NCBI GenBank assembly: GCA_964534565.1
Contig: CAZHON010000001.1
Location: forward strand, 62,001-126,000
DNA from: CAZHON01 sp964534565
GTDB taxonomy: Bacteria; Patescibacteriota; Gracilibacteria; Peribacterales; Peribacteraceae
Reading direction: 5' to 3'
Length of the DNA stretch: 64,000 nucleotides
The first letter of the stretch is position 1. Every line of letters starts with the position of its first letter. Position numbers and translations under genes: made by a program. Below are positions 9,110-20,619 of this stretch, piece by piece. The notes beneath the pieces were generated by a model. It did not search any database, was not told the origin of the DNA, and saw only the letters and a list, made by a program, of their open reading frames with translations.

Positions 9110-9346
9110 ATGGGTAAATGGGAAGACATTTGCGGGCAGTTCGGAGTCGATCCTAAGGAAGCAGGGTCACTTGCGGGGTTTGATCCGTATGGAGCCGTCT
9201 CGAGCAGAGGTCGTCGACCGGATTACGATACGCGCGAAGATGAAGCAACTATTGAGGCGAATCGTCGTGTTCGCCAACGCCGCGAAGATTATCAGCGAGC
9301 GCTCGAAAGAGGTCAGGCGTTGCCGTCGGAATACGATCGGGAATAA
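9110..9346 (+). CDS. Small hypothetical protein, 78 aa, basic and helical
   Basis: Not recognised. MGKWEDICGQFGVDPKEAG resembles the start of a small helical domain; the second half is Arg/Glu-rich (RRVRQRREDYQRALERG) and probably one long helix. Start uncertain: ATG 9083 overlaps a TATAAA box (9086-9091) and ATG 9110 follows it at a plausible distance, so 9110 is preferred. Lies 52 nt after the preceding unknown gene. Confidence 0.5.
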   Translation: MGKWEDICGQFGVDPKEAGSLAGFDPYGAVSSRGRRPDYDTREDEATIEANRRVRQRREDYQRALERGQALPSEYDRE

Positions 9347-9369
9347 TCATTGAATGGGTATTGAAGTCG

Positions 9370-9400
9370 AAGGAGCCTGGCGCTATGCGCAAAGCTCCTT
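9370..9400. terminator. Two-tier hairpin between convergent small genes
   Basis: AAGGAGC (9370-9376) pairs with GCTCCTT (9394-9400), with an inner GCGC/GCGC stem. No U-tract on either strand. It sits between the 78-aa gene (+) and the 49-aa gene (-). Confidence 0.5.
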
Positions 9401-9426
9401 GATCTGCCGATCGTTGTTGGCTGCTT

Positions 9427-9576
9427 TTAGCGGCAGCCTTCGCGAATGCTCACGTAGATCATGGTGAGAATTGCGAACGCCAAGGACCAACCTTGCCAGC
9501 CTTGGAACATCGGTTCTCCCAGATTTCGATCTTCGCTGCCGGGGAGTCTGTTGCCGCTGTTACGTCTTTTCGCCAT
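9427..9576 (-). CDS. Small single-span membrane protein, 49 aa
   Basis: Not recognised, but the gene signals are strong. A TTGACA-17-TTAAAT promoter (9619-9647), a GGAGG Shine-Dalgarno (9585-9589) 8 nt before the ATG, and a TAA stop. The protein is a basic, hydrophilic N-terminus (MAKRRNSGNRLPGSEDRN) followed by one hydrophobic helix (WSLAFAILTMIYVSI, residues 30-44) and a short REGCR tail. Topology by the positive-inside rule is not clear because both ends are basic. It is one of the few genes here with a clear Shine-Dalgarno, and it points away from rpoB. Confidence 0.72.
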   Translation of the reverse strand: MAKRRNSGNRLPGSEDRNLGEPMFQGWQGWSLAFAILTMIYVSIREGCR

Positions 9577-9618
9577 GGGGCGAACCTCCAAAGAATAAAT
9601 GGATCGGACAGTATGTTT

Positions 9619-9647
9619 ATTTAAATATAATATAGTAAATATGTCAA
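9619..9647 (-). promoter_or_regulatory. Promoter of the 49-aa membrane protein
   Basis: On the minus strand TTGACA (9647-9642), 17 nt, TTAAAT (9624-9619). Expected start near 9612, giving a 35-nt leader with Shine-Dalgarno. Confidence 0.75.
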
Positions 9648-9678
9648 TCTCTCTTCTTTATTAAAGGGTACAGAAAAT

Positions 9679-9706
9679 TTGACCCTTTTATGCTTTTCTC
9701 TACAAT
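9679..9706 (+). promoter_or_regulatory. rpoB promoter with overlapping dyad
   Basis: TTGACC (9679-9684), 16 nt, TACAAT (9701-9706). Expected start near 9713, giving a leader of about 150 nt before rpoB. The -35 is embedded in an inverted repeat AAAGGGT (9663-9669) / ACCCTTT (9682-9688). Confidence 0.75.
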
Positions 9707-9778
9707 TCCTCGCGTCACAGCTGGTTTCGATTGAGTATTGAGCGCTGCGTACGATGTTTCGTGTCTTCATGTGCAAAG

Positions 9779-9802
9779 TTCTCGCTCCGCTCGAACTGAC
9801 AC
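9779..9802 (-). repeat. Dispersed GAGCGGAGCGAG repeat, copy 2
   Basis: Read on the minus strand this is GTGTCAGTTCGAGCGGAGCG then AGAA, matching copy 1 (6899) at all but one position. It lies in the untranslated leader of rpoB. Confidence 0.6.
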
Positions 9803-9862
9803 CGTGATCGTACGAACTCCGTCGCAGAGCTGTTTTCTTTAGACTTTTTCTCCCCACTCTCC

Positions 9863-12800
9863 ATGGCCAAGAAGCCCGCAAAGAAAGTTGCCAAGAAGGC
9901 AACGAAACCAGCCAAGAAGGCTGCTCCAAAAAAAGTCGTCAAAAAGGCGGCTCCAAAAAAGTCCGCTCCAAAGAAGGTCGCCAAGAAAGTTGTGGTGAAG
10001 AAAGTGGCACCGAAAAAAGTAGAGAAGAAGGTTGCTCCTAAAAAGGCAGCGCCTGCTCCAAAGAAAGTTGAAGTGAAAAAAGTAGAGAAGAAGGCAGCTG
10101 CACCTGCCGCAAAGAAAGTGATGGTGGGAAAGAAGGAGATCATCACGAAGGCAACGAAGGGCCAGGTGAACATGGGACGCGGAAAGTACGAGATGGATGT
10201 TGGAGAGGAAATCCTCCCACGCTTGGTTCCACACATTCCTGCAGCGAACGGTCGCGTTCCTGCGGTGTTCAAGGATTTGCCTGCATACTTGCAGCCAAGC
10301 AAGATGGTGGAGAACCGCGTATTCCTCACAAATGATCAGGGAATTACGCACGTGCCATCTCTCATCGAAATGCAGATCGAAAGCTACAAGTGGTTCCTGA
10401 CCGACGGTCTCAAGGAACTTTTGGAAGAAGTGAGCCCAATCACAGACTTCTCCGGTCGCAAGATGGAACTCCGCATTCTCGGACACACCTTCGATCCACC
10501 AAAGTACGATCCCGACACATGCCGCCGCCGCAACCTCACGTTCGAGGCTGCCATGAAGGGATACGTTCAGTTGATCAACAAGGAGACGGGCGAAATCAAA
10601 GAACAGGATGTGTTCTTGGGTTCGATTCCACTCATGACCGAGCGCGGAACATTCATCGTCGGAGGAATTGAGCGTGTCGTGGTGCACCAGTTGGTGCGCT
10701 CACCGGGTGTGTTCTTCTCCCCAATGACAGAATTCCCAAAGTACCACGCTGCAAAAATCATCCCAAAGCGCGGTGTGTGGTTGGAGGTTGAAACCGATCG
10801 CCGTGGTGTCATCACCTGCAAAATCGATCGCAAGCGCAAGATCCCTGTAACGCAGTTGCTCCGTATTTTCGGATACACAACGGATGCAGATATCTTGGAT
10901 TTGTTCAAAGACATCAAGTTCGAAGCTGATCACGATTTCATCCAGGTCACGCTCGATAAGGACACAGCTGCAACGGTTGAAGACGCTTACCAGAGCATCT
11001 ACCGCCGCATCCGTCCGGGTGACTACGCCACGGCCGAGAATGCAAAGCAGCTCATCGACTCTCTCTTCTTCGATTTCAAGAAGTACGACATGGGAACGAT
11101 CGCTCGCTACAAACTCAACCGCCGATTCGGTGTTGAGACTCCAAGCGACGAAGCACACCGCGTGTTCCAGGTGAAGGACTTCATCGAAATCATCCGCGAA
11201 CTTATTCGCCTCAACAGCGGCGAAGGTGCAGCTGATGATATCGACCACTTGAGCAACCGCCGCGTTCGCTCCGTTGGAGAGTTGGTGCAGAACAAGTACC
11301 GCGTCGGTCTTGCTCGCACAGAGCGCATTGTGAAGGATCGTATGACGGTGATGGATTTGGAAACGGTTACGCCGACTCAGCTCATCAACTGCCGCCCAAT
11401 CACGGCTTCCATGCGCGAGTTCTACGCTTCGTCTCAGTTGTCCCAGTTCATGGATCAGACGAACCCACTCTCCGAACTTGCTCACAAGCGTCGTCTCTCC
11501 GCAATGGGTCCAGGTGGACTCTCCCGCGAGCGCGCAAGCTTCGACGTTCGCGACGTGCACACAAGTCACTACGGACGCATCTGTCCTATTGCGACTCCAG
11601 AAGGACCGAACATCGGTCTCGTTGTGCACTTGGCCGGATTCGCTCGTGTGAACCCCTACGGATTCCTCGAGACTCCGTACCAGGAAGTGAAGCACGAATT
11701 GCCACTCGATCCAGATAAGTTGGTGGGTCGCATGGTCGGTGAAGACATCAAGGATGGTCGCAAGATTTTCCTCAAAGAAGGTGAAGTGATTAAGACGAAG
11801 GACATCGCGAAGAAGCTCTGCAGCCTCTGCAAGGCAGAAGGATTGGTCACAGCGCCTGTGCGCGCATTCGTGACAGGAAAGACGATGTACATGGACGCCG
11901 AACAGGAGCGCCGCCTGGTGATCGCTCAGGCTCAGAAAGCCGATGCCTACAATGAATTTGGAGAGTTCGTCTCGGACCGCGTGTCCGCTCGTCGCCGCAA
12001 CGATCCCGTGCTCGCAAACGTGCAGGACGTGACGCACATCGACGTGTCTCCAAAGCAGATTCTCTCGATCTCCACATCCTTGATTCCATTCTTGGAGCAC
12101 GACGACAACACCCGCGCATCCATGGGAACGAACATGCAACGTCAGTCCGTTCCGCTCATCCGCCCACAGGCTCCGCTCGTCGGAACGGGTATGGAGAGCA
12201 TTGCAGCTCGCGCATCCGGTCACGCTCTTCTTGCGGAAGATGACGGTGAAGTGACGTCCGTCGACGCCGACGAAATCACGATCATCGAAAAGTCCGGTCG
12301 CAAGCAGACATACAAGCTCGAGACCTTCCTCCGTGGAAACCAGGGAACATGCTTCCACATGCGCCCAACGGTGCAGCGTGGAGACAAGGTACACAAGGGT
12401 CAGGCAATCGGAGATGGAACTGCGGTGCAGGATGGAGAATTGGCTCTTGGACAAAACCTCCTCGTCGCCTACATGTCCTGGCAGGGATACAACTTCGAAG
12501 ATGCCATCATCATCTCTGACCGTGCGGTTGAACGCGGTGACTTCGATTCGATTCACATCGAGTCCTACATCACAGACGTGCGCGAAACCAAACTGGGTCC
12601 AGAGACTGTGACGCGCGATATCCCGAACGTCGGTGAAGCAAAACTGAAGGACTTGGATGCAGACGGTATCGTCCGCATCGGAGCAACCGTTCACGAAGGC
12701 GACATCCTCGTCGGAAAGATCACCCCAAAGGGTGAAACCGAACTGACACCGGAAGAAAGGCTTCTGCAAGCCATCTTCGGAGACAAGGCGAAGGATGTGA

Positions 12801-13897
12801 AGGACAGCTCTCTCCGCCTCCCGGGTGGAGCAGGAGGAAAGATCGTCGGTGTGCATATCTTCGATCGCGCACAGGGTGATGAATTGCCAACAGGAGTCAT
12901 GAAGCAGATCGAAGTCTTCGTCGCCCAGACCCGCAAGATGCAGGTTGGAGACAAGATGGCCGGTCGCCACGGAAACAAGGGTGTCGTCGCTCGCATTGTT
13001 GCGAAGGAAGACATGCCATTCCTGGAGGATGGAACATCCGTCGATATCATTTTGAACCCACTCGGTGTGACGTCCCGTATGAACATCGGACAGATCCTCG
13101 AGACCCACCTTGGTTGGGCTTGTGGAGTGCTTGGCATCAAGATCGCCACACCTCCATTGGACGGTATTTCCACCGATCAAATCGCTCAATTCCTCACAGC
13201 TGCCGGTCTTCCAGAAGATGGAAAGGTTCAGCTTCTCGATGGACGCACAGGGGAAAAATTCGCACACCGCACAACGGTTGGAATGGTGTACATGTTGAAA
13301 CTTCTCCACTTGGTCGAAGACAAGATTCACGCTCGCTCCGTCGGTCCTTACTCTCTCGTTACGCAGCAGCCACTCGGAGGAAAGGCACAGCACGGAGGAC
13401 AGCGCTTTGGAGAAATGGAAGTGTGGGCACTCGAGGCGTACGGGGCTGCGTACACGCTCCAGGAAATGCTTACGATCAAGTCCGACGATGTCATCGGTCG
13501 CGCAAAGGCCTACGAATCCATCGTGAAGGGCGAAACGATCGGACGCCCATCCATCCCTGAATCCTTCAACGTGTTGGTCAAAGAACTCCAGGCTCTTGGT
13601 CTCAAGGTCGATCTGCTCAAGTTCAAGGAAGAAGTCGCTCCAGCTGAGCGCTTGCTCGCTGACGAAGATGAGATCGAGAAGGTTGAACTCCAGAGCCGTG
13701 TTGATGCTGAAGAGGAGAGCGAAGAGTCCCTCATGCCACCATTGGAACAGATCGCTGAGCTGACGGACGGCATGCTCGAAGAGGACGAGGAAGTCATTGC
13801 CGGCGTCGAAGAAGGCGCTGAAGTCGAAGCCTCCGGCGAAAGTCAGAAAGACGAAATGGCAGACAGCGTCTCTGAGGAATCGATGAACGACGCCTAA
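9863..13897 (+). CDS. rpoB: RNA polymerase beta subunit with charged tails
   Basis: Catalytic beta subunit of RNA polymerase, 1344 aa. Residues 1 to about 92 are a Lys/Ala/Pro-rich, histone-H1-like extension built from PKKVAKK-type repeats. The usual beta sequence starts near GRGKYEMDV. The rifampicin region (SQFMDQTNPLSELAHKRRLS, near residue 525) has the wild-type Asp, His and Ser. Active-site lysines lie in GDKMAGRHGNKGVV near residue 1030. The end of the family (GGQRFGEMEVWALEAYGA) is followed by an acidic tail of about 120 residues. rpoC does not follow: a terminator and an opposite-strand gene do. rplJ/rplL do not precede it. No Shine-Dalgarno. Confidence 0.97.
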   Translation: MAKKPAKKVAKKATKPAKKAAPKKVVKKAAPKKSAPKKVAKKVVVKKVAPKKVEKKVAPKKAAPAPKKVEVKKVEKKAAAPAAKKVMVGKKEIITKATKGQVNMGRGKYEMDVGEEILPRLVPHIPAANGRVPAVFKDLPAYLQPSKMVENRVFLTNDQGITHVPSLIEMQIESYKWFLTDGLKELLEEVSPITDFSGRKMELRILGHTFDPPKYDPDTCRRRNLTFEAAMKGYVQLINKETGEIKEQDVFLGSIPLMTERGTFIVGGIERVVVHQLVRSPGVFFSPMTEFPKYHAAKIIPKRGVWLEVETDRRGVITCKIDRKRKIPVTQLLRIFGYTTDADILDLFKDIKFEADHDFIQVTLDKDTAATVEDAYQSIYRRIRPGDYATAENAKQLIDSLFFDFKKYDMGTIARYKLNRRFGVETPSDEAHRVFQVKDFIEIIRELIRLNSGEGAADDIDHLSNRRVRSVGELVQNKYRVGLARTERIVKDRMTVMDLETVTPTQLINCRPITASMREFYASSQLSQFMDQTNPLSELAHKRRLSAMGPGGLSRERASFDVRDVHTSHYGRICPIATPEGPNIGLVVHLAGFARVNPYGFLETPYQEVKHELPLDPDKLVGRMVGEDIKDGRKIFLKEGEVIKTKDIAKKLCSLCKAEGLVTAPVRAFVTGKTMYMDAEQERRLVIAQAQKADAYNEFGEFVSDRVSARRRNDPVLANVQDVTHIDVSPKQILSISTSLIPFLEHDDNTRASMGTNMQRQSVPLIRPQAPLVGTGMESIAARASGHALLAEDDGEVTSVDADEITIIEKSGRKQTYKLETFLRGNQGTCFHMRPTVQRGDKVHKGQAIGDGTAVQDGELALGQNLLVAYMSWQGYNFEDAIIISDRAVERGDFDSIHIESYITDVRETKLGPETVTRDIPNVGEAKLKDLDADGIVRIGATVHEGDILVGKITPKGETELTPEERLLQAIFGDKAKDVKDSSLRLPGGAGGKIVGVHIFDRAQGDELPTGVMKQIEVFVAQTRKMQVGDKMAGRHGNKGVVARIVAKEDMPFLEDGTSVDIILNPLGVTSRMNIGQILETHLGWACGVLGIKIATPPLDGISTDQIAQFLTAAGLPEDGKVQLLDGRTGEKFAHRTTVGMVYMLKLLHLVEDKIHARSVGPYSLVTQQPLGGKAQHGGQRFGEMEVWALEAYGAAYTLQEMLTIKSDDVIGRAKAYESIVKGETIGRPSIPESFNVLVKELQALGLKVDLLKFKEEVAPAERLLADEDEIEKVELQSRVDAEEESEESLMPPLEQIAELTDGMLEEDEEVIAGVEEGAEVEASGESQKDEMADSVSEESMNDA

Positions 13898-13917
13898 TAG
13901 GTTCAAAACCAGCGTTC

Positions 13918-13947
13918 AAAACGGGTCCCGAAAAGGGGCCCGTTTTT
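13918..13947 (+). terminator. Rho-independent terminator of rpoB
   Basis: AAAACGGGTCCC / GGGGCCCGTTTT stem (one G-U pair), GAAAA loop, ending in TTTTT. It shows that rpoB is transcribed alone. Confidence 0.93.
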
Positions 13948-13961
13948 GTAATTCATAAATT

Positions 13962-13992
13962 GTTCTTTCTTGTCAGGGCGACAAGAAAGAAC
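13962..13992. repeat. Perfect 13-bp hairpin downstream of rpoB
   Basis: GTTCTTTCTTGTC (13962-13974), loop AGGGC, exact complement (13980-13992). It has no U-tract and comes just after the real terminator. A second perfect 10-bp stem, TGTTTTCGCC / GGCGAAAACA, lies at 14043-14075. No gene is visible from 13948 to 14309. Confidence 0.6.
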
Positions 13993-14255
13993 GAAAGAAA
14001 CGCTCCGCCGCCTATCGCTCCTCCACATCGCCCCGGGTCTCCTGTTTTCGCCTTCCAAGGCTTCAGGCGAAAACACTCGACGCGCTCGCTTCGCTCGTCG
14101 GGGCTGCCCCTTCACCCCCAAAGGCGGCGGGACACACTCCTTTAAAGAAGAAACCTGGATTCGTAACTTGGAAGTAATAGTGAGATCCGTCGACGCACCG
14201 CGGAACAGTGGGCGGGCAAGTGGAGTGTGGCGATTGCGTCGACCGCATTTTCTTC

Positions 14256-14288
14256 GTCCATTCTTTGTTGCACGGACAAAGAATGGAC
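14256..14288 (-). terminator. Perfect 13-bp hairpin after the TMTC-like gene
   Basis: GTCCATTCTTTGT (14256-14268), loop TGCACGG, exact complement (14276-14288), 21 nt beyond the stop of the minus-strand gene. No U-tract. Probably a 3'-end structure. Confidence 0.5.
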
Positions 14289-14309
14289 ATTGAAGAATGA
14301 AATAGATCT

Positions 14310-15878
14310 CTAATTTTGCTCCACAAGCTCCAATACCGCCTTTCCTTGCTTCACTCCCTCAATTGCACGAATTACAGTTTCATCCGTTGGGTCCAATGCG
14401 AGTGCTTCTTCCAGTGCTTTCAGCGCTTCGGCAAAGTCCCCCTGCTGAGACAGAAGAGCACCCATGCGAATGAAGGCATCGCGTTGCAGTGGACTCTGTT
14501 CCACGGATTTCTGGTACGCCTGGAGGGCAATATCCGGCTTCTTCACGTGTTCCAAGAGAAGTCCCAAATCGTAGTAGGTAATGCTGTCCGGGCGGATGGC
14601 GAGTGATGCTCCATACTCCATCGCCCCTCCTTGGATATCTCCTTTCTGTACGAGAATTGTTCCCAAATTGGTGTGCGCCAAGTAGGAATTTGGTGAAGCC
14701 TCGATGCTGTAGCGGAAGAAGGACTCTGAATTGTGCCATGTGAGCGTTTGGCGAATGGAAAGCCCTGTGAAGAGAATGCTTAAAACCCCTAATCCTGCCC
14801 ATGCAATTGTGGACCATCGGTGCTCGATCCATACGAAACACAAGCCCAAAAGAAGGAGTGGTCCCAGTGCGGCGATATATCCATAGCGATCGGACCCGAC
14901 GTAAATATCCCACAACTGATTCTGACTGCGTGCGAGTGTTGCAAAACTTGGAACCAAGAATGCGATGAACCATGCCCATGCAAAGAGCGGCCATTTGCTC
15001 CATCGAACAGACGCGATGCAGACGATGGTGATCAGAATGATTCCGATGACAGAGAAGAGAAGATCAGGATTTTGAATCGAGACTGCCTGTGTGTAGGGGT
15101 AGAACGCAGAGAGGTGATAGGGGACGATGATGTGCCACAAGCTGAACATGACGGACGCACACCAGATCAGCGTTTTCTCGAGCAAAATCGAACCTTGGCC
15201 AATTTTTCCAAAGAAGGCGATGGCTCCGGCAATGGCACTCAGAAGCCAAAAAGGCGCCGTTCGCATGGCACCGCGCATTGTCAGCCGCTCGCCCATGAGC
15301 CATGGGACAAGGAGGAACAGAGGAGGTGCGAAAATGACGCTGACCTTGGAAAGAAGTGCGCCTGCAAAGCACGCGATGCTGAGGATGAGATATCGACGTT
15401 CGCTTCGCTCTTGTGCAATGAGCCACAACAAGAAACTTCCGAAGAGGAATGTGCCCGACAGAACATCCTTACGTGCGCTCGCCCAGGCAACAGTCTCCGC
15501 ATTGAATGGATGTACGGCGAAAATAGCCGCAACGAAGATCGCAGCAACTTCGTTCCTGGCAAGTCGTCGAACAATCGCAAAAACAAGAAGAGTGTTTGCA
15601 ATGTGCAATGCAAGGTTTGTCCCGTGGTACATCCATGGGTCTAGTCCTGCGATTGCGTAATTCAGTTGATAGCTGAGTGTCGTCAGTGGAACGTACAGTT
15701 CGGGATCGAAGGATGTGAAGGCGTGGTAGATGTTTCCAGGCGTAAGGCCAGCAATCCACGTATTCTGCACGATCAGCACCGTATCGTCCCACGTCACGAA
15801 CTCTGCACTCAAACAGGCGCCAAAGGCGATGAGAGGAAGTGCAATAAGGAGGCCGAGAACCAGGCGACGGTCGAACAT
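14310..15878 (-). CDS. Membrane glycosyltransferase-like protein with TPR tail (TMTC-like)
   Basis: 522 aa. The N-terminal two thirds are 9-11 hydrophobic helices. The first loop has FVTWDDTVLIVQN and the next HPFNAETVAWASARKDVLSG, the signature of the bacterial/eukaryotic TMTC group of polytopic proteins related to dolichyl-phosphate-mannose O-mannosyltransferases. Residues from about 405 to 515 form three or four TPR repeats (NSYLAHTNLGTILVQKGD and similar). Probable role is protein O-glycosylation outside the membrane, perhaps of surface proteins; this is inferred from the family. TGGTAGGAT (15892-15885) is an extended -10 only 6 nt before the ATG, so the mRNA is probably leaderless. Confidence 0.8.
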   Translation of the reverse strand: MFDRRLVLGLLIALPLIAFGACLSAEFVTWDDTVLIVQNTWIAGLTPGNIYHAFTSFDPELYVPLTTLSYQLNYAIAGLDPWMYHGTNLALHIANTLLVFAIVRRLARNEVAAIFVAAIFAVHPFNAETVAWASARKDVLSGTFLFGSFLLWLIAQERSERRYLILSIACFAGALLSKVSVIFAPPLFLLVPWLMGERLTMRGAMRTAPFWLLSAIAGAIAFFGKIGQGSILLEKTLIWCASVMFSLWHIIVPYHLSAFYPYTQAVSIQNPDLLFSVIGIILITIVCIASVRWSKWPLFAWAWFIAFLVPSFATLARSQNQLWDIYVGSDRYGYIAALGPLLLLGLCFVWIEHRWSTIAWAGLGVLSILFTGLSIRQTLTWHNSESFFRYSIEASPNSYLAHTNLGTILVQKGDIQGGAMEYGASLAIRPDSITYYDLGLLLEHVKKPDIALQAYQKSVEQSPLQRDAFIRMGALLSQQGDFAEALKALEEALALDPTDETVIRAIEGVKQGKAVLELVEQN

Positions 15879-16030
15879 AGGCCCATCCTACCAGGCTTGT
15901 TCCATATTCCGTGAGAACCACGGAACACCGCATCCGATTGAGCCTTAGAAAGGAAGACGCCTCCGAAGCGGCAACGGAAGCACTCGTCGATTCCTACGAT
16001 GGGTCCGTTCATTTCTTTCCCCATTTTTTT

Positions 16031-16414
16031 ATGCGATCTGTGAACAAGATCATGTTGCTCGGAAACGTCACGCACGATGCCGAGTTGAAGAATACGACTG
16101 GAGGCCAGTCCGTTTGTACATTCGGTCTTGCGACCGACCGCTCCTGGAAAGACCAGAGTGGCGAGCGCAAGAAACAGACCGAGTTCCATCACCTGGTCAC
16201 CTGGGGTGGCCTTGCGGAGGTGTGTGGAAAGTCGGTGAAGAAAGGCAGTCCCTTGTACGTGGAGGGATACCTCAAGACCAACAGTTGGGAGAACAAGGAA
16301 AAGAAGAAGCAGCAGCGTACGGAGGTGATTGTGGAGAATCTGGTGTTCTTAGCTCCTAAAGCAGGTGCAGACGAGCAGGCGAATGATCACGTGGATGAGG
16401 TCGTGGCCGCCTAA
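16031..16414 (+). CDS. ssb: Single-stranded DNA-binding protein
   Basis: 127 aa; binds single-stranded DNA in replication and repair. One OB fold: MRSVNKIMLLGNVTHDAELK, then FGLATDRSW, EFHHLVTWGGLAEVCGKSVKKG and LYVEGYLKTNSW, all classic. The C-terminal tail is short and ends in DHVDEVVAA. The usual acidic DDDIPF-type tip that recruits partner proteins is missing. Start ATG 16031 follows a CT-rich run, and the family sequence begins there; a frame extending 120 nt upstream gives unrelated residues. Confidence 0.95.
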   Translation: MRSVNKIMLLGNVTHDAELKNTTGGQSVCTFGLATDRSWKDQSGERKKQTEFHHLVTWGGLAEVCGKSVKKGSPLYVEGYLKTNSWENKEKKKQQRTEVIVENLVFLAPKAGADEQANDHVDEVVAA

Positions 16415-16438
16415 CAGGGGTGCCCGAGACAGGGTCAG

Positions 16439-16467
16439 AGGAAGGAGAAAAAATCTCCTTCCTTTTT
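16439..16467 (+). terminator. Rho-independent terminator of ssb
   Basis: AGGAAGGAGA, AAAAA loop, TCTCCTTCCT, then T-run. It isolates ssb from the rRNA unit whose promoter begins 3 nt later. Confidence 0.92.
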
Positions 16468-16469
16468 CC

Positions 16470-16497
16470 TTGACGGTCTCTCCGAACTCGATAGAAT
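16470..16497 (+). promoter_or_regulatory. Promoter of the 23S-5S rRNA unit
   Basis: TTGACG (16470-16475), 16 nt, TAGAAT (16492-16497). Expected start near 16504, so the rRNA leader is about 290 nt. Confidence 0.75.
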
Positions 16498-16525
16498 CTC
16501 CCAGCTCTATGAAGCTTCACGTCTA

Positions 16526-16588
16526 CCCGTAGGAATAGTGAGTCTAAAAACTATTTCTGCGGGTGTGCGTGAGCCACCCGCTTTTTTT
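16526..16588 (+). promoter_or_regulatory. Attenuator-like pair of exclusive hairpins in the rRNA leader
   Basis: Hairpin A pairs 16526-16539 with 16550-16563 (14 bp, two G-U). Hairpin B, GCGGGTG (16559-16565) / CACCCGC (16575-16581) followed by seven T, is a strong terminator. A and B share 16559-16563 and cannot form together. A third stem (TTTTTATCC / GGATAAAAA, 16584-16606) can absorb the T-run. This is the layout of a terminator/antiterminator switch; alternatively the promoter and B make an 85-nt RNA. Confidence 0.55.
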
Positions 16589-16719
16589 ATCCCCAAAACG
16601 GATAAAAACGCATGAGCTAGTCGAAGGGATTTTCCTTTCTTCCAGTTCAAGTGCCTGGGTGTGCTGCGTCATCGATGCCCCTTCACAACAACGGTCATCG
16701 AGAGAAAATTTTAAACCGA

Positions 16720-16752
16720 CATGTGTGAGCACGTTTTGCTCGCGCATGTCAC
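16720..16752 (+). other. rRNA leader processing stem
   Basis: GACATGTGTGAGC pairs with GCTCGCGCATGTC (13 bp, two G-U). In addition, leader bases near 16690-16707 are complementary to the 23S-5S spacer near 20402-20421, and 16792-16802 pairs exactly with 20280-20290. These are the long stems that RNase III normally cuts. Confidence 0.5.
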
Positions 16753-16793
16753 AGAAACAGTACAGTTCAAAGCAGCAATGTTTTGAATTATGA

Positions 16794-20288
<3,495 letters not shown>

Positions 20289-20433
20289 TCTCTGTCGTCA
20301 TCTTCTTAGTCGCAAAAGCTAACGAAGCATCGGCGTACTGTTTCTATGGCATGGCGGGCGAAATGTGCTCATACAACGAGCAATTTCCACGCTGTCGGTC
20401 ATCATTTTCTCTTCGACGACATTGATTTCTGCG

Positions 20434-20550
20434 TCCTGGTGCTACGAGCGGAGGGGTCACACCCGATCCCATATCGAACTCGGCAGTTAAGCCCTCCAGC
20501 GCCGATGGTAGTGGTCCATTTGGGCCGCAAGAGTAGGCCAGTGCCAGGAC
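20434..20550 (+). rRNA. 5S ribosomal RNA
   Basis: About 117 nt. Terminal stem TCCTGGT / GCCAGGA; the conserved CCCGATCCCATATCGAACTC followed by GGCAGTTAAGCCC loop-C region; and GGGCCGCAAGAGTAGG. Lies about 145 nt after 23S in the same transcript. Confidence 0.94.
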
Positions 20551-20595
20551 AGAGCAATCAATGACCTCGTCAAAGATGATCGTTGTGAACGATGT

Positions 20596-20619
20596 ACAAC
20601 CTCAAAGAGAGGTTGTTTT
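20596..20619 (+). terminator. Terminator of the rRNA unit
   Basis: ACAACCTC, loop AAAGA, GAGGTTGT followed by TTTG. The next 320 bases (20620-20941) hold no gene that I can support, apart from the promoter of the next gene. Confidence 0.8.

Noticed and set aside
10700..13906. 1068-residue open frame antisense to rpoB
   Set aside because: It mirrors the whole of rpoB and arises because strong codon bias removes TTA, CTA and TCA from the sense strand. The translation has no plausible domain and is unlike any family.
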